Of a stretch of DNA of 64,000 nucleotides, positions 36,349 through 46,036 are shown one piece after another (within the stretch, counting starts at the first letter, position 1; the number at the start of each line of letters is the position of its first letter). The DNA is from Burkholderia pyrrocinia (GTDB taxonomy: Bacteria > Pseudomonadota > Gammaproteobacteria > Burkholderiales > Burkholderiaceae). A program made the translations under genes and the position numbers. The notes below the pieces were generated by a model that was not told the DNA's origin, did no database searches, and saw only the letters and a program-made list of their open reading frames with translations. The stretch is from contig NZ_CP094459.1 in NCBI RefSeq assembly GCF_022809715.1, positions 2,852,001 to 2,916,000 on the forward strand. The letters are read 5' to 3'.

Positions 36349-37122
36349 ATGCTGTCACCCTGTCTCGCCCTGCCGCCGGTCGAATGCCGCGACGGCGCCG
36401 ATGCGCCGACCGATCCGCCCCGCCGCGTCCTCCCGATCCGCCGGCGCAAGCACCGCCCGGTGGACTGGCGGCCCGAGCGGCCGCGCGAGCGAATGCTGGA
36501 GCGCGGACCGGCCGCGCTGACCGACGACGAACTGATCGCGCTGCTGCTCGGTACCGGCAAGCCCGGGCACGACGTATTCGTCAGCGCCCGCGCATTGGTC
36601 AAGCAGTTCGGAACGTTGCGCGGGCTGCTCGAGGCGACGACCGACGATTTCGAAGCGCACCCGGGCATCGGCCCTGCGCGCTCCACGCGGCTGGCCGCGG
36701 TCACCGAGATCGCGCGGCGAATGCTGAAGGAGAAAGCATCCGAACGTACGCCGATCGATTCGCCCGGCGCGGTCGAGGATTATCTGCGGCTGAAGATCGG
36801 CTCGCACCCGCACGAAGTGTTCGTCGCGGTGTACCTCGACGCCCGCCACGGCCTGATCGAGACGGAGGAAATCACGCGCGGCTCGCTGACGCGCATGGCC
36901 GTCTACCCGCGCGAGATCGTGCGCCGCGCGATGACGCATAACGCCGCGGCGCTGATCGTCGCGCACAACCATCCGTCGGGCGCGGTGCAGCCGAGCGCGG
37001 AGGACCGCCGCCTGACCCGCGTGCTGCGCGACGCACTCGAACTCGTCGACGTGCGGCTGCTCGATCACGTCGTCGTCGGCACCAGCGACACTTTCTCGTT
37101 CGCACGTGCCGGTTGGCTGTAG
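36349..37122 (+). CDS. radC: RadC family protein (JAB/MPN+ domain)
   Basis: 257-residue RadC. An N-terminal helix-hairpin-helix-like region ([12 protein letters not shown] ... [25 protein letters not shown]) precedes a JAB1/MPN+ metalloprotease-like domain with [14 protein letters not shown] (about 204-217) and upstream Glu. The first 45 residues are Arg/Pro-rich and poorly conserved. The role in DNA repair first proposed has been questioned; the biochemical activity is unknown. Divergent from fkpB. Confidence 0.92.
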   Translation: MLSPCLALPPVECRDGADAPTDPPRRVLPIRRRKHRPVDWRPERPRERMLERGPAALTDDELIALLLGTGKPGHDVFVSARALVKQFGTLRGLLEATTDDFEAHPGIGPARSTRLAAVTEIARRMLKEKASERTPIDSPGAVEDYLRLKIGSHPHEVFVAVYLDARHGLIETEEITRGSLTRMAVYPREIVRRAMTHNAAALIVAHNHPSGAVQPSAEDRRLTRVLRDALELVDVRLLDHVVVGTSDTFSFARAGWL

Positions 37123-37176
37123 ACTGTGGCGCGGCGGCCCGCCTCGGGGCGCCACAACGGCGAAGCGAAATTAGGT

Positions 37177-37206
37177 TTGATTTTCCTGAACTTTTTCTGC
37201 TAGAAT
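37177..37206 (+). promoter_or_regulatory. Promoter of the rpmB-rpmG operon
   Basis: TTGATT, 18-base spacer, TAGAAT in an AT-rich patch; predicted transcription start near 37213, giving a 5' leader of about 150 bases before rpmB. Confidence 0.65.
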
Positions 37207-37362
37207 CGCCGTCTGTCTTTTTTCCAACCAGTTCTAGCCATCGAAGGGCCTTGTCTGCAAGGGCTACGGCGTTCTGAGAGTGCGGCCATGGATCACGTGG
37301 CGGTGCGATGAGAACCTTCATCGGCGATCGAACCCCGAATTTAGCGTATTAGGAGTGCTCTC

Positions 37363-37596
37363 ATGGCACGCGTATGCCAAGTAACTGGGAAAGCGCCGAT
37401 GAGCGGCAACAACGTTTCCCACGCCAACAACAAGACCAAGCGTCGCTTCCTGCCGAACCTGCAAAACCGCCGGTTCTGGGTAGAGAGCGAAAACCGCTGG
37501 GTGCGCCTGCGCGTTTCGAACGCCGGCCTGCGCCTGATCGACAAGAACGGCATCGATTCCGTGCTCGCTGACCTGCGCGCACGCGGCGAAGCCTAA
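37363..37596 (+). CDS. rpmB: 50S ribosomal protein L28
   Basis: 77-residue L28 of the large ribosomal subunit: [26 protein letters not shown] start and [32 protein letters not shown] precedes the ATG. It is followed by rpmG after 17 bases, the universal proteobacterial pair. Confidence 0.97.
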
Positions 37597-37613
37597 GCCC
37601 AAGGAGCACAATC

Positions 37614-37781
37614 ATGGCAAAAGGCGCACGCGACAAGATCAAGCTCGAGTCGACCGCTGGTACGGGTCACTTCTACACGACCACGAAGAACAAGCGCAAC
37701 ATGCCGGAAAAGATGGCGATCAAGAAGTTCGATCCCGTCGTCCGCAAGCATGTGGAATACAAAGAAACCAAGATCAAGTAA
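37614..37781 (+). CDS. rpmG: 50S ribosomal protein L33
   Basis: 55-residue L33: [20 protein letters not shown], then [19 protein letters not shown] and the end [16 protein letters not shown] ends eight bases before ATG 37614. It lacks the two CxxC pairs, so it is the zinc-independent form. It forms the rpmB-rpmG operon, ended by the terminator at 37813. Confidence 0.97.
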   Translation: MAKGARDKIKLESTAGTGHFYTTTKNKRNMPEKMAIKKFDPVVRKHVEYKETKIK

Positions 37782-37812
37782 TCTCCGGTTTCTGCCAGCC
37801 TGACGGCGACCG

Positions 37813-37839
37813 AAAAGCCCCGCGCATGCGGGGCTTTTT
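37813..37839 (+). terminator. Intrinsic terminator of rpmB-rpmG
   Basis: Stem AGCCCCGC / GCGGGGCT, loop GCAT, flanked by AAAA and TTTTT. Confidence 0.94.
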
Positions 37840-37941
37840 GTTTTGCGCGCACGCTCGGGCCCGACGCGGTATGCTCTCCCCTTTCCGCGGCCATGGCCGC
37901 CGGAACGCACAAGATCAAAAGCGTAACGATGGAGATGCAGC

Positions 37942-39528
37942 ATGAAATTCGACGTGGCGATCGTCGGCAGCGGCCTGGCAGGGCTGTCGGTCGCACTCAA
38001 TCTGGCCAGCACGCGACGTGTCGCGCTGATCGCGAAACGTTCGATGATGGAGGGCGCAAGCGATAACGCGCAGGGCGGCATCGCGGCGGTCCTCGATTCG
38101 GCGGACAGCATCGAGAACCACGTCGACGACACGCTGGTCGCCGGTGGCGGCCTGTGCGACGAAGGCGCGACGCGCTATATCGTCGAGCACGGCCGCGAAG
38201 CGATCGAATGGCTGATCTCGCAAGGCGTGCCGTTCACGAAGGACGACGCAGCCGAACTCGGCTTCCACCTGACGCGCGAAGGCGGCCACAGCCACCGCCG
38301 GATCATTCACGCGGCCGACGCGACCGGCCATGCGGTGCTTGCGACGCTGTCGGAGCGCGCGCGCCAGCATCCGAACATCACGTTCTTCGAAAATCACCAT
38401 GCGATCGACCTGATCACGTCGGACCGGCTCGGCCTGCCCGGCCGCCGCTGTCACGGCCTGTATGCGCTCGACGTCGACAACGACCGCACGATCACGATCG
38501 AGGCACCGCACACGGTGCTCGCAACGGGCGGCGCCGGCAAGGTCTATCTGTACACGACGAACCCCGACACGGCGACCGGCGACGGCATCGCGATGGCATG
38601 GCGCGCGGGCTGCCGCGTGTCGAACATGGAATTCATCCAGTTCCACCCGACCTGCCTGTTCCATCCGTATGCGAAATCGTTCCTGATTTCGGAGGCCGTG
38701 CGCGGCGAAGGCGGCCTGCTGAAGCTGCCCGACGGCACGCGTTTCATGCCCGCGCACGATCCGCGCGCCGAGCTCGCGCCGCGCGACATCGTCGCGCGCG
38801 CGATCGACTTCGAGATCAAGAAGCGCGGGATCGACTGCGTGTATCTCGACATCAGCCACCAGCCGGAAGCGTTCCTGCGCGAGCACTTCCCGACGATCCA
38901 TGCGCGCTGCCTCGAATTCGGCATCGACATCGCGAAACAGCCGATCCCCGTCGTGCCGGCCGCGCACTATACATGCGGCGGCGTCGTGACCGATCTCGCC
39001 GGGCGCACCGATCTCGCAGGCCTGTACGCGGTCGGCGAAACGTCGTACACGGGGCTGCACGGCGCGAACCGGCTCGCGAGCAACTCGCTGCTCGAATGTC
39101 TCGTGATCGGCCGCGCGGCGGCCGAAGCGATCGAGGCGGCCGGCTTCGATTCGGAAACGCCGGCCACGCTGCCCGCATGGGACGAAAGCCGCGTGTCGGA
39201 TGCGGACGAGGAAGTCGTCGTCGCGCACAACTGGGACGAGCTGCGCCGCCTGATGTGGAACTACGTCGGCATCGTGCGCACCGACAAGCGCCTCGAACGC
39301 GCGAAGCACCGGCTGTCGCTGCTGCGCGACGAGATCCACGAGTACTACGCGAACTTCCGCGTGACGCGCGACCTGCTCGAACTGCGCAACCTCGTCGACG
39401 TGGCGACGCTGATCGTGAAGAGCGCGCAGTCGCGCCGCGAAAGCCGCGGGCTGCACTACAGCCGCGACTGGCCGCACACGCTGCCGAAGGCGCTGCCGAG
39501 CGTGCTCACGCCGCGCGCGCGTCGCTGA
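37942..39528 (+). CDS. nadB: L-aspartate oxidase
   Basis: 528-residue FAD enzyme that oxidises L-aspartate to iminoaspartate, first step of de novo NAD synthesis. The dinucleotide motif [12 protein letters not shown] is at about 9-20, [11 protein letters not shown] near 45, and the catalytic region [25 protein letters not shown] near 335-360; [14 protein letters not shown] follows. The helical C-terminal domain of fumarate-reductase flavoproteins is present. Convergent with nadC-nadA across a bidirectional terminator. Confidence 0.96.
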   Translation: MKFDVAIVGSGLAGLSVALNLASTRRVALIAKRSMMEGASDNAQGGIAAVLDSADSIENHVDDTLVAGGGLCDEGATRYIVEHGREAIEWLISQGVPFTKDDAAELGFHLTREGGHSHRRIIHAADATGHAVLATLSERARQHPNITFFENHHAIDLITSDRLGLPGRRCHGLYALDVDNDRTITIEAPHTVLATGGAGKVYLYTTNPDTATGDGIAMAWRAGCRVSNMEFIQFHPTCLFHPYAKSFLISEAVRGEGGLLKLPDGTRFMPAHDPRAELAPRDIVARAIDFEIKKRGIDCVYLDISHQPEAFLREHFPTIHARCLEFGIDIAKQPIPVVPAAHYTCGGVVTDLAGRTDLAGLYAVGETSYTGLHGANRLASNSLLECLVIGRAAAEAIEAAGFDSETPATLPAWDESRVSDADEEVVVAHNWDELRRLMWNYVGIVRTDKRLERAKHRLSLLRDEIHEYYANFRVTRDLLELRNLVDVATLIVKSAQSRRESRGLHYSRDWPHTLPKALPSVLTPRARR

Positions 39529-39559
39529 GCGGCGCCCTTCCCGGTTGCGGCCGCACAGG

Positions 39560-39597
39560 AAAAAAGCCGTTGGCGTTTGCATGCCAACGGCTTTTTT
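39560..39597. terminator. Bidirectional terminator between nadB and nadC
   Basis: Stem AAAAAGCCGTTGGC / GCCAACGGCTTTTT with an 8-base loop and flanking A/T runs. It serves both convergent units. Confidence 0.94.
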
Positions 39598-39618
39598 GTC
39601 TGATCGTATGACACTCGA

Positions 39619-40500
39619 TCAGTCGACGATCCGCATCGAATAATCCGTCGCGCGCACGTCCTTCGTCAGCGCGCCGATCGAGATGCGATCGACGCCCGTC
39701 TCCGCGAACGCGCGCACCGTGTCGAAATTGACGCCGCCCGACACTTCGAGCACGGCCTTGCCGGCCGCCACGCGCACCGCTTCACGCATCATGTCGAGCG
39801 TGAAGTTGTCGAGCAGCACCGACTGCGCGCGATGCGCGAGCGCCGTGTCGAGCTGCGCGAGCGTCTCGACCTCGACCTGCACGGGCACGCCCGAATCGAG
39901 TGCGAACGCCGCGTCGAGCGCCTCGCCGACACCGCCCGCCGCTGCGATGTGGTTCTCCTTGATCAGGATGCCGTCATACAGCGCGAGACGCTGGTTCTCG
40001 CCGCCGCCGACGCGTACCGCGTACTTCTGCGCGAGCCGCAGGCCCGGCAGCGTCTTGCGCGTATCGAGGATCTTCGCGCGCGTGCCTTCGACGCGGTCGA
40101 CGTAACGGCGCGTCGCGGTCGCGACACCCGACAGCAGTTGCAGGAAGTTCAGCCCGTTACGCTCGGCCGTCAACAGCGCGCGCGCCGGCCCTTCGAGTTC
40201 GCAGACGGTCGAATCGGGCGTCATCCGGTCGCCTTCGCGATAGCGCCATTGCACGGTGATCGCCGGATCGATCCGGCCGATCACGGCCTCGAACCACGGC
40301 ACGCCGCACAGCACGGCTTCCTCGCGCACGATGATGCGCGCGCGACGACGCCCGCCGGCCGGCACGAGCCGCCCGGTCTGGTCACCGGTGCCGACGTCTT
40401 CCGCGATCGCATCGGCAACGTTGCGCGCGATCGCGTCGTCGAATGCCGCGCCGTATTGCTCGCGAACGATGTCGTAAAGCGGGGAGACTGCACCGGTCAT
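39619..40500 (-). CDS. nadC: Nicotinate-nucleotide pyrophosphorylase (quinolinate PRTase)
   Basis: 293-residue quinolinate phosphoribosyltransferase. Active-site pieces are [12 protein letters not shown] (about 152-163), [26 protein letters not shown] and [31 protein letters not shown] 40500 overlaps the nadA stop by 4 bases (ATGA), so translation is coupled. It completes quinolinate to nicotinate mononucleotide. Confidence 0.96.
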   Translation of the reverse strand: MTGAVSPLYDIVREQYGAAFDDAIARNVADAIAEDVGTGDQTGRLVPAGGRRRARIIVREEAVLCGVPWFEAVIGRIDPAITVQWRYREGDRMTPDSTVCELEGPARALLTAERNGLNFLQLLSGVATATRRYVDRVEGTRAKILDTRKTLPGLRLAQKYAVRVGGGENQRLALYDGILIKENHIAAAGGVGEALDAAFALDSGVPVQVEVETLAQLDTALAHRAQSVLLDNFTLDMMREAVRVAAGKAVLEVSGGVNFDTVRAFAETGVDRISIGALTKDVRATDYSMRIVD

Positions 40501-41633
40501 GCCGCCCCCACGTTCGCAAACAGTTGCTGGTCGCGCTGCAGGTCGCCGCTCGCCTGCACGCGCTTCTTGTGCGCGGCCGCGAAATCGAGCATCCGGTCGA
40601 TCGGCAGGCGCGCACGTTCGCCGATCGCCGGATCGACGAAGATCTCGTTGTGACCGCGTTCGAGCACGTCGGCGAGGTTCGCGAGGCCGTTCATCGCCAT
40701 CCACGGGCAGTGCGCGCAGCTCTTGCAGGTCGCACTGTTGCCGGCCGTCGGCGCCGCGATGAAGGTCTTGCCGGGCGCCGCGAGCTGCATCTTGTGCAGG
40801 ATGCCGAGATCGGTCGCGACGATGAAGCGCGTCGCGTCCAGCTTCACGGCCGCATCGATCAGCTGCGTGGTCGAGCCGACCACATCGGCCTGCGCAACGA
40901 CGCTTTCCGGCGATTCCGGATGGACGAGCACCTTCGCGTCCGGATATTCGGCGCGCAGCAGGTCGAGCTCGATGCCCTTGAACTCGTCGTGGACGAGGCA
41001 CGAGCCCTGCCACAGCAGCATGTCCGCGCCGGTTTTCTTCTGGATATAACTGCCGAGATGGCGATCGGGCGCCCAGATGATCTTCTCGCCGCGCGCGTGC
41101 AGGTCGGCCACGATCTCGAGGCCGATCGACGACGTGACCATCCAATCCGCGCGGGCCTTCACGGCCGCGCTGGTGTTCGCATAGACGACGACGGTGCGAT
41201 CGGGATACGCATCGCAGAACGCCGAGAATTCATCGACCGGGCAGCCGAGATCGAGCGAACAGGTCGCATCGAGATCGGGCATCAGGATCCGCTTGTTCGG
41301 GCTCAGGATCTTCGCGGTTTCACCCATGAAGCGCACGCCGGCGACGACCAGCGTCTGCGCGTCGTGATCGCGGCCGAAGCGGGCCATTTCGAGCGAATCG
41401 GCAACGCAGCCGCCGGTTTCGTCGGCGAGTTCCTGCAGTTCGGCATCCACGTAGTAGTGCGCGACCAGCACGGCCTTTTCACGCACGAGCAGCGCCTTGA
41501 TGCGCGCCTTCAGCGCAGCGCGTTCCTCGGGGGACGGTGCATCGGGCACCTTGGCCCATGCCTGCCCCACGCCGCACACGGTCCCTGCTGCGACGGGCCG
41601 GTCGTACTCGACGGGTTTGATCGTCGATTGCAT
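40497..41633 (-). CDS. nadA: Quinolinate synthase A
   Basis: 378-residue [4Fe-4S] quinolinate synthase condensing iminoaspartate with DHAP. Cluster cysteines appear in the VGSTTQLID upstream region ([17 protein letters not shown]) and in [17 protein letters not shown] near 310-325. [13 protein letters not shown] is near residue 60. Two in-frame ATGs exist; the one at 41633 ([13 protein letters not shown]) has AGGAG at 8 bases and matches related proteins, whereas the ATG at 41639 is too close to it. Its leader contains the repeats at 41651-41806. Confidence 0.95.
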   Translation of the reverse strand: MQSTIKPVEYDRPVAAGTVCGVGQAWAKVPDAPSPEERAALKARIKALLVREKAVLVAHYYVDAELQELADETGGCVADSLEMARFGRDHDAQTLVVAGVRFMGETAKILSPNKRILMPDLDATCSLDLGCPVDEFSAFCDAYPDRTVVVYANTSAAVKARADWMVTSSIGLEIVADLHARGEKIIWAPDRHLGSYIQKKTGADMLLWQGSCLVHDEFKGIELDLLRAEYPDAKVLVHPESPESVVAQADVVGSTTQLIDAAVKLDATRFIVATDLGILHKMQLAAPGKTFIAAPTAGNSATCKSCAHCPWMAMNGLANLADVLERGHNEIFVDPAIGERARLPIDRMLDFAAAHKKRVQASGDLQRDQQLFANVGAA

Positions 41634-41650
41634 CTCCATATCTCCTGTCG

Positions 41651-41682
41651 GTCCGAGTGAGCGCTTTAGCGCTTACTCGGAC
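41651..41682. promoter_or_regulatory. Near-perfect 32-bp palindrome next to the nadA ribosome site
   Basis: GTCCGAGTGAGCGCT, TT, AGCGCTTACTCGGAC: 15-bp arms with a single mismatch that still allows G-U pairing in RNA. It ends about 5 bases from the AGGAG of nadA, so in the transcript it would be a strong hairpin directly in front of the ribosome site. No T run follows, so it is not a classical terminator. Confidence 0.8.
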
Positions 41683-41806
41683 CCCATGCTTCGCGGTCGA
41701 CCGGAGTTATCGCTTTAGCGCCTACCCCGATCCCATGCTTCGCGGTCAACCAGAATCAGCGCTTCAACACTACTCCGATCCCATCCTCTACGCTCGCCCC
41801 GGGGCA
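41660..41806. repeat. Three 49-bp tandem repeats in the nadA upstream region
   Basis: Copies start at 41660, 41709 and 41758, exactly 49 bases apart. Core: GCTTTAGCGC, then TACTCGGACCCCATGCTTCG and CGGTCGACC. Copy 2 differs at a handful of positions, copy 3 at many more (GCTTCAACAC..., CATCCTCTACGCTCG), so divergence rises away from nadA. A period of 49 excludes coding; similarity of the CCCCAAGCCTCAT at about 41820 could be a fourth worn copy. Confidence 0.8.
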
Positions 41807-41880
41807 CCATTGCGCCGCTGCCCCAAGCCTCATACAAATTCGGGCCGATCGCTTCCGTCAAAAAACGGTGGCCCAAATGA

Positions 41881-41906
41881 AAAAACCCCGCCAACGCGGG
41901 GTTTTT
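41881..41906 (-). terminator. Intrinsic terminator after the desaturase gene
   Basis: Perfect 11-bp stem AAAAACCCCGC / GCGGGGTTTTT with loop CAAC, 30 bases beyond the desaturase stop and symmetrical, so possibly active both ways. Confidence 0.92.
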
Positions 41907-41935
41907 GACGTCCTGAGATTCTAATCGATTTCGAA

Positions 41936-43132
41936 TCAGGCGTAGCGACGCAGGCGTGTCGCGAATTCCTGCAGCGCCTTGATGCCGCTTTGTTCCGCGC
42001 GATGGCACCAATCCTGCAATTGCGCGAGAAGCTGTTCGCGCGACGCGGTCGAACGATCCCAGATCGCGGCGAGATCCTGGCGCAACTGAAAGTACGTGTG
42101 CAGCTTCTGGCTGTTCGCGAAGATTTCCGGCAGCAGCTTCTTCTGCGGCTCGTCGAGGCCGTCGGCGTCCTTGTGGAACCACTTGCGCGCGCCGCGCATC
42201 AACTGGTACTTCTCGCTCGAACCGAGCTCCTTCAGGTGCGCGAGCTCCTGGCGGTACGCACGCTTCACGGCCTTGCCGTAGCGCGCCATCACTTCGTATC
42301 GGTTCGACAGCACGGCCTGCAGCGTTTCCTGGTCCAGCACCGTCTTCGGCTTGTTCAGGCGCGGCGTCGGCGCGACCTTCTTCACCTTCGCGAGACCGAA
42401 CGCCGACATGATGCGGATGTACATCCAGCCGATGTCGAACTCGTACCACTTGTTCGACAGCTTCGCCGACGTCGCGAACGTGTGGTGGTTGTTGTGCAGT
42501 TCTTCGCCGCCGATCACGATGCCCCACGGGAACAGGTTCGTGCTCGCGTCGGCCGAGTTGAAGTTGCGGTAGCCCCAGAAGTGGCCGAAGCCGTTGACGA
42601 CGCCTGCCGCCCAGAACGGAATCCAGACCATCTGCACGGCCCACACGGTCAGGCCGAGCACGCCGAACAGCGCGACGTCGATCACCATCATCAGGCTGAT
42701 GCCGAGGATCGGGTACTTCGAGTAGAGATTGCGCTCGATCCAGTCGTTCGGCGTGCCGTGGCTGAACTTGCGCATCGTCTCTTCATTCTTCGCTTCCGCG
42801 CGATACAGCTCGGCGCCCTCGAGGAACACCTTCCAGATGCCGCGCGTCTGCGGGCTGTGCGGATCTTCCTCGGTCTCGCACTTCGCATGGTGCTTGCGGT
42901 GAATCGCGGCCCACTGGCCGGTCAGCATGCCGGTCGTCATCCACAGCCAGACGCGGAAGAAATGGCTCGCGATCGGATGCAGTTCCAGCGCGCGGTGCGC
43001 CTGGCAACGGTGCAGGTAGACCGTCACGCCGATGATCGTGACGTGCGTGACGGCGAGCGCGAACAGCGCGACCTGCCACCACGAAAAATGCAGGAGCCCG
43101 TGGGAAAGAAAATCGAGCAGGGAATTCAACAA
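41936..43132 (-). CDS. Fatty-acid (acyl-CoA delta-9 type) desaturase
   Basis: 398-residue integral-membrane di-iron desaturase. The three histidine boxes are HRCQAH (about 42-47), HRKHH (about 79-83) and HNNHH (about 214-218), with hydrophobic pairs of segments between (WQVALFALAVTHVTIIGVTVYLH; LFGVLGLTVWAVQMVWIPFW). The C-terminal 150 residues are a charged helical extension beyond the usual 250-300 residue core. It introduces cis double bonds into acyl chains for membrane fluidity. The promoter carries inverted repeats, listed separately. Confidence 0.92.
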   Translation of the reverse strand: MLNSLLDFLSHGLLHFSWWQVALFALAVTHVTIIGVTVYLHRCQAHRALELHPIASHFFRVWLWMTTGMLTGQWAAIHRKHHAKCETEEDPHSPQTRGIWKVFLEGAELYRAEAKNEETMRKFSHGTPNDWIERNLYSKYPILGISLMMVIDVALFGVLGLTVWAVQMVWIPFWAAGVVNGFGHFWGYRNFNSADASTNLFPWGIVIGGEELHNNHHTFATSAKLSNKWYEFDIGWMYIRIMSAFGLAKVKKVAPTPRLNKPKTVLDQETLQAVLSNRYEVMARYGKAVKRAYRQELAHLKELGSSEKYQLMRGARKWFHKDADGLDEPQKKLLPEIFANSQKLHTYFQLRQDLAAIWDRSTASREQLLAQLQDWCHRAEQSGIKALQEFATRLRRYA

Positions 43133-43206
43133 GGCAGTTACCTGTGATGAGATGAGAGCGATGCCGGCTCGCGCAGGCGTCAGAAAAATGAAAGCATACC
43201 GCGAAT

Positions 43207-43239
43207 AGACTTGGATTTTACTTCAACCGTTCCAAGTCT
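43207..43239. promoter_or_regulatory. Candidate operator in the desaturase promoter
   Basis: Perfect inverted repeat AGACTTGGA (43207-43215) and TCCAAGTCT (43231-43239) separated by 15 bases, about 75-107 bases upstream of the desaturase ATG. A third ACTTGGA occurs at 43295-43301. Surroundings are AT-rich. A dedicated regulator of unsaturated fatty-acid synthesis is a plausible ligand. Confidence 0.5.
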
Positions 43240-43357
43240 TTGTAAAAAATGAATATTTTCTTGCCCTGGCACAACTGGAACAGTCCACGGGCGGACTTGG
43301 AAAGGCCCGCGATCCGGTTCCGGCCGCGGGATCGATACGATCGACGACCGACGCACG

Positions 43358-44755
43358 CTATGCAGCCGACGCGCGCCCGTCCGCCGCACCGTTGCCGGCC
43401 GCCGGATCGCCAGCCGCCGGATCATGCCCCGCCACCGCGCCCGCGGCGGCAAAACCGTCCGGCAGCCCGACGACGCGCACTTCGCGCTGCGGAAACGGAA
43501 TCGAAATCCCGTGCTCGTTGAACAGCCGCCAGATGTTGCGGTTCACGGCCGAGCGCACGCCCGACGTGCCTTTCGCCGAATCCTCGATCCAGAAACCGAG
43601 CTCCAGGTCGATCCCGTCCGCGCCGAAGCTCACCAGATAAGGGGTCGGCGCGGGCTCCGCCAGCACGCGCGGCACGTCCTTCGCGGCGTCGGCGAGCAGC
43701 ACGAGCGCGTGCTCGACATCGCTCGTGTACGCGACCTGCACCGCGACCTTCGCATAACCGCGCGTCAGGTACGACGACTGGTTCTGCACGACGTCGGTGA
43801 TCAGCTTCTCGTTCGGGATCAGCGTCTCGTTGCCGTCGAGGCCGCGCACGACCGTGTAGCGTGTGCGGATCTGCGTGACGACGCCCTGCAGCCCGCCGAC
43901 GCTGATCGCGTCGCCGAGCCGCAGCGAGCGGTCGAGCAGGATGATGAAGCCCGACACGTAGTTGCTCGCGATCTTCTGCAGCCCGAAGCCGAGGCCGACA
44001 CCGACCGCGCCGCCGAACACGCCGAGCACCGTCACGTCGATGCCGACCAGCGACAGCCCGATCAGGATCGCCGCGAACACGAGCAGCGCGCGGCCGACCC
44101 GCGACAGCACGACCTTCAGGTTCGCATCGAGCGTGCTCGCGCGCGTGAGGCGATCCTCGAGCACCGAGCCGAGCCACATCGCGACCATCAGCGTCACGCA
44201 CACCCACAGCGCGCCGGAGATCAACGACAGCAGCGTGAGGTGCGCATTGGCGACGCGGAACTGCACGCTGTCGAGCCAGCCGAGCACGTCGTGCTGGATG
44301 CCGAGCACGGTCAGCACCATCGCGGCCCACACGACGGTCGACACGATCTTCTCGACGATCGACAGCCACGCATGCGTGTGGCCGTCGCGCGCGAACACGC
44401 GCCGCGCGAAGAAGAACAGCACGTAGATCAGCCCGATGCCGAACAACGGCACGAGCGCGAGCGACAGCAGCGCCGTCGACATGAACGGGTCGAACGCAAG
44501 CTGCGCGACGCCCACGAAGATGCCGCCGAACAACGGAAACAACGCGCGCTTCAGGCTATGCGCACCCGCGCCGGGCGCGCGTCCGGCCGTCCGCCGGCGC
44601 GCATCGATCCGGCCGTGCACGAAGCGTGCGGCCACCCACGCGAAACACAGCGCGCCGACGAGGATCGCCGCCTGCCAGATCATCACCGGCTGGTGAAAGT
44701 CGCGAATTACCGATGCCAGCCGGTGCGACAGCAGGCGGCTCTGCAGATTCTCCAT
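43358..44755 (-). CDS. MscS-family mechanosensitive ion channel
   Basis: 465-residue MscS-type channel. About five hydrophobic segments in the first 250 residues, then the pore-lining TM3 motif GGAVGVGLGFGLQKIASNYVSG (about 248-269) and the beta domain LLDRSLRLGDAISVGGLQGVV. The soluble C-terminal part ends in a Ala/Gly/Pro-rich tail of about 30 residues. Protects against hypo-osmotic shock. Same strand as and 18 bases from rsmB. Confidence 0.93.
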   Translation of the reverse strand: MENLQSRLLSHRLASVIRDFHQPVMIWQAAILVGALCFAWVAARFVHGRIDARRRTAGRAPGAGAHSLKRALFPLFGGIFVGVAQLAFDPFMSTALLSLALVPLFGIGLIYVLFFFARRVFARDGHTHAWLSIVEKIVSTVVWAAMVLTVLGIQHDVLGWLDSVQFRVANAHLTLLSLISGALWVCVTLMVAMWLGSVLEDRLTRASTLDANLKVVLSRVGRALLVFAAILIGLSLVGIDVTVLGVFGGAVGVGLGFGLQKIASNYVSGFIILLDRSLRLGDAISVGGLQGVVTQIRTRYTVVRGLDGNETLIPNEKLITDVVQNQSSYLTRGYAKVAVQVAYTSDVEHALVLLADAAKDVPRVLAEPAPTPYLVSFGADGIDLELGFWIEDSAKGTSGVRSAVNRNIWRLFNEHGISIPFPQREVRVVGLPDGFAAAGAVAGHDPAAGDPAAGNGAADGRASAA

Positions 44756-44773
44756 CGTCCGTCCGTGCCGCCG

Positions 44774-46036
44774 TTACTGCGCGCGCCGCTCGAGCACCGC
44801 GGCGAAGAAGCCGTCGGTCGCGTGACGGTGCGGCCACAACGACAGGTAGTCGCCCGTCTCGAGTTCGATGCGCTGGTCGGCCAGCACCTTCTGCGCAGGC
44901 ACCAGCACGAACTCGGGATGGTCGGCCAGGAACTGCTCGACGATGCGCTCGTTCTCGGCGTCGAGCACGCTGCAGGTCGCGTAGACGAGCCGGCCGCCCT
45001 TCTTCACGAGGCGCGCGGCGCTCGCGAGGATCGACGCCTGCTTCGGTGTCAATTCGTCGATCGACGTGCGCGACTGGCGCCACTTCAGGTCCGGATTGCG
45101 GCGCAGCGTGCCGAGGCCGCTGCACGGCGCGTCGACCAGTACGCGGTCGATCTTGCCGGCGAGCCGCTTGATCTTCGCGTCGTGCTCGCTGTCGATCAGC
45201 ACGGGGTTCACGTTCGACAGCCCGCTGCGCGCGAGGCGCGGCTTCAGCTTCGCGAGGCGCTTTTCCGACACGTCGAACGCATAGAGGCGCCCGGTCGAGC
45301 GCATCATCGCGCCCAGCGCGAGCGTCTTGCCGCCCGCACCCGCGCAGAAATCGACGACCATCTCGCCGCGGCGCGGCGCGACCAGCGAGCACAGCAACTG
45401 GCTGCCTTCGTCCTGCACCTCGATCTCGCCTTCCTCGAACAGCTTCAGGCGCGTCAGCGCCGGCTTGCCGACCACGCGCACGCCGAACGGCGCGAACGGC
45501 GTCGCACCCGCATCGATGCCGTTTGCGCGCAGCGCGTCGATCACCTGGTCGCGGGTCGCCTTCTGCGCGTTGGCGCGCAGGTCGAGCGGCGCCGGGTAGT
45601 TCAGCGCGGCGGCGAGCTGCGCGAGCTCATCGGCGTCGAATCGGGCCGACAGCGCCTGGTGGATCCAGTCCGGCAGGTTCGTGCGCACGCGCACCGGCAG
45701 GCTCGCGGGATCGATCTTCGACACGTGCTCGAGCCATGCGGACTCGGTGTCGGACAAAAACGGCTTCAGCGCATTGCGGCCGGCCGTCTGCATCAGGCCG
45801 AGCAGCGTGAGGCGCCGCGCGGGCGTGCCCGTGCCGCTCTCGGCGAGATGCGAAAACTCCATCTTCCGGCGCAGCACCGCGAACACGGCCTCGGCGATCA
45901 CGCCGCGCTCGGCATGCCCGAGCTTCGGGTGCGCGCGGAAGAACCGGCTCGTCGTCGCGTCGGCGGGGCCGGCGAACTTCAGCACCTCGGCCAGCAAAGT
46001 CTCGGTCTGGCCGATCAGGAATCCGTGCAGCTTCAT
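44774..46036 (-). CDS. rsmB: RsmB/NOL1/NOP2-family rRNA m5C methyltransferase
   Basis: 420-residue SAM-dependent cytosine-5 methyltransferase. SAM motif VVDFCAGAGGKTLALG (about 229-244), motif IV VDAPCSGLGTLRRNPDLKW with Cys, and motif VI YATCSVLDAENE with the catalytic Cys. It lacks the N-terminal NusB-like domain in recognisable form. The usual target is 16S C967. ATGA overlap with purN indicates coupling. Confidence 0.9.
   Translation of the reverse strand: MKLHGFLIGQTETLLAEVLKFAGPADATTSRFFRAHPKLGHAERGVIAEAVFAVLRRKMEFSHLAESGTGTPARRLTLLGLMQTAGRNALKPFLSDTESAWLEHVSKIDPASLPVRVRTNLPDWIHQALSARFDADELAQLAAALNYPAPLDLRANAQKATRDQVIDALRANGIDAGATPFAPFGVRVVGKPALTRLKLFEEGEIEVQDEGSQLLCSLVAPRRGEMVVDFCAGAGGKTLALGAMMRSTGRLYAFDVSEKRLAKLKPRLARSGLSNVNPVLIDSEHDAKIKRLAGKIDRVLVDAPCSGLGTLRRNPDLKWRQSRTSIDELTPKQASILASAARLVKKGGRLVYATCSVLDAENERIVEQFLADHPEFVLVPAQKVLADQRIELETGDYLSLWPHRHATDGFFAAVLERRAQ

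Noticed and set aside
41651..41806. CRISPR-like array
   Set aside because: Units are contiguous 49-bp tandem copies with no unique spacers and rising divergence; there are no cas genes.
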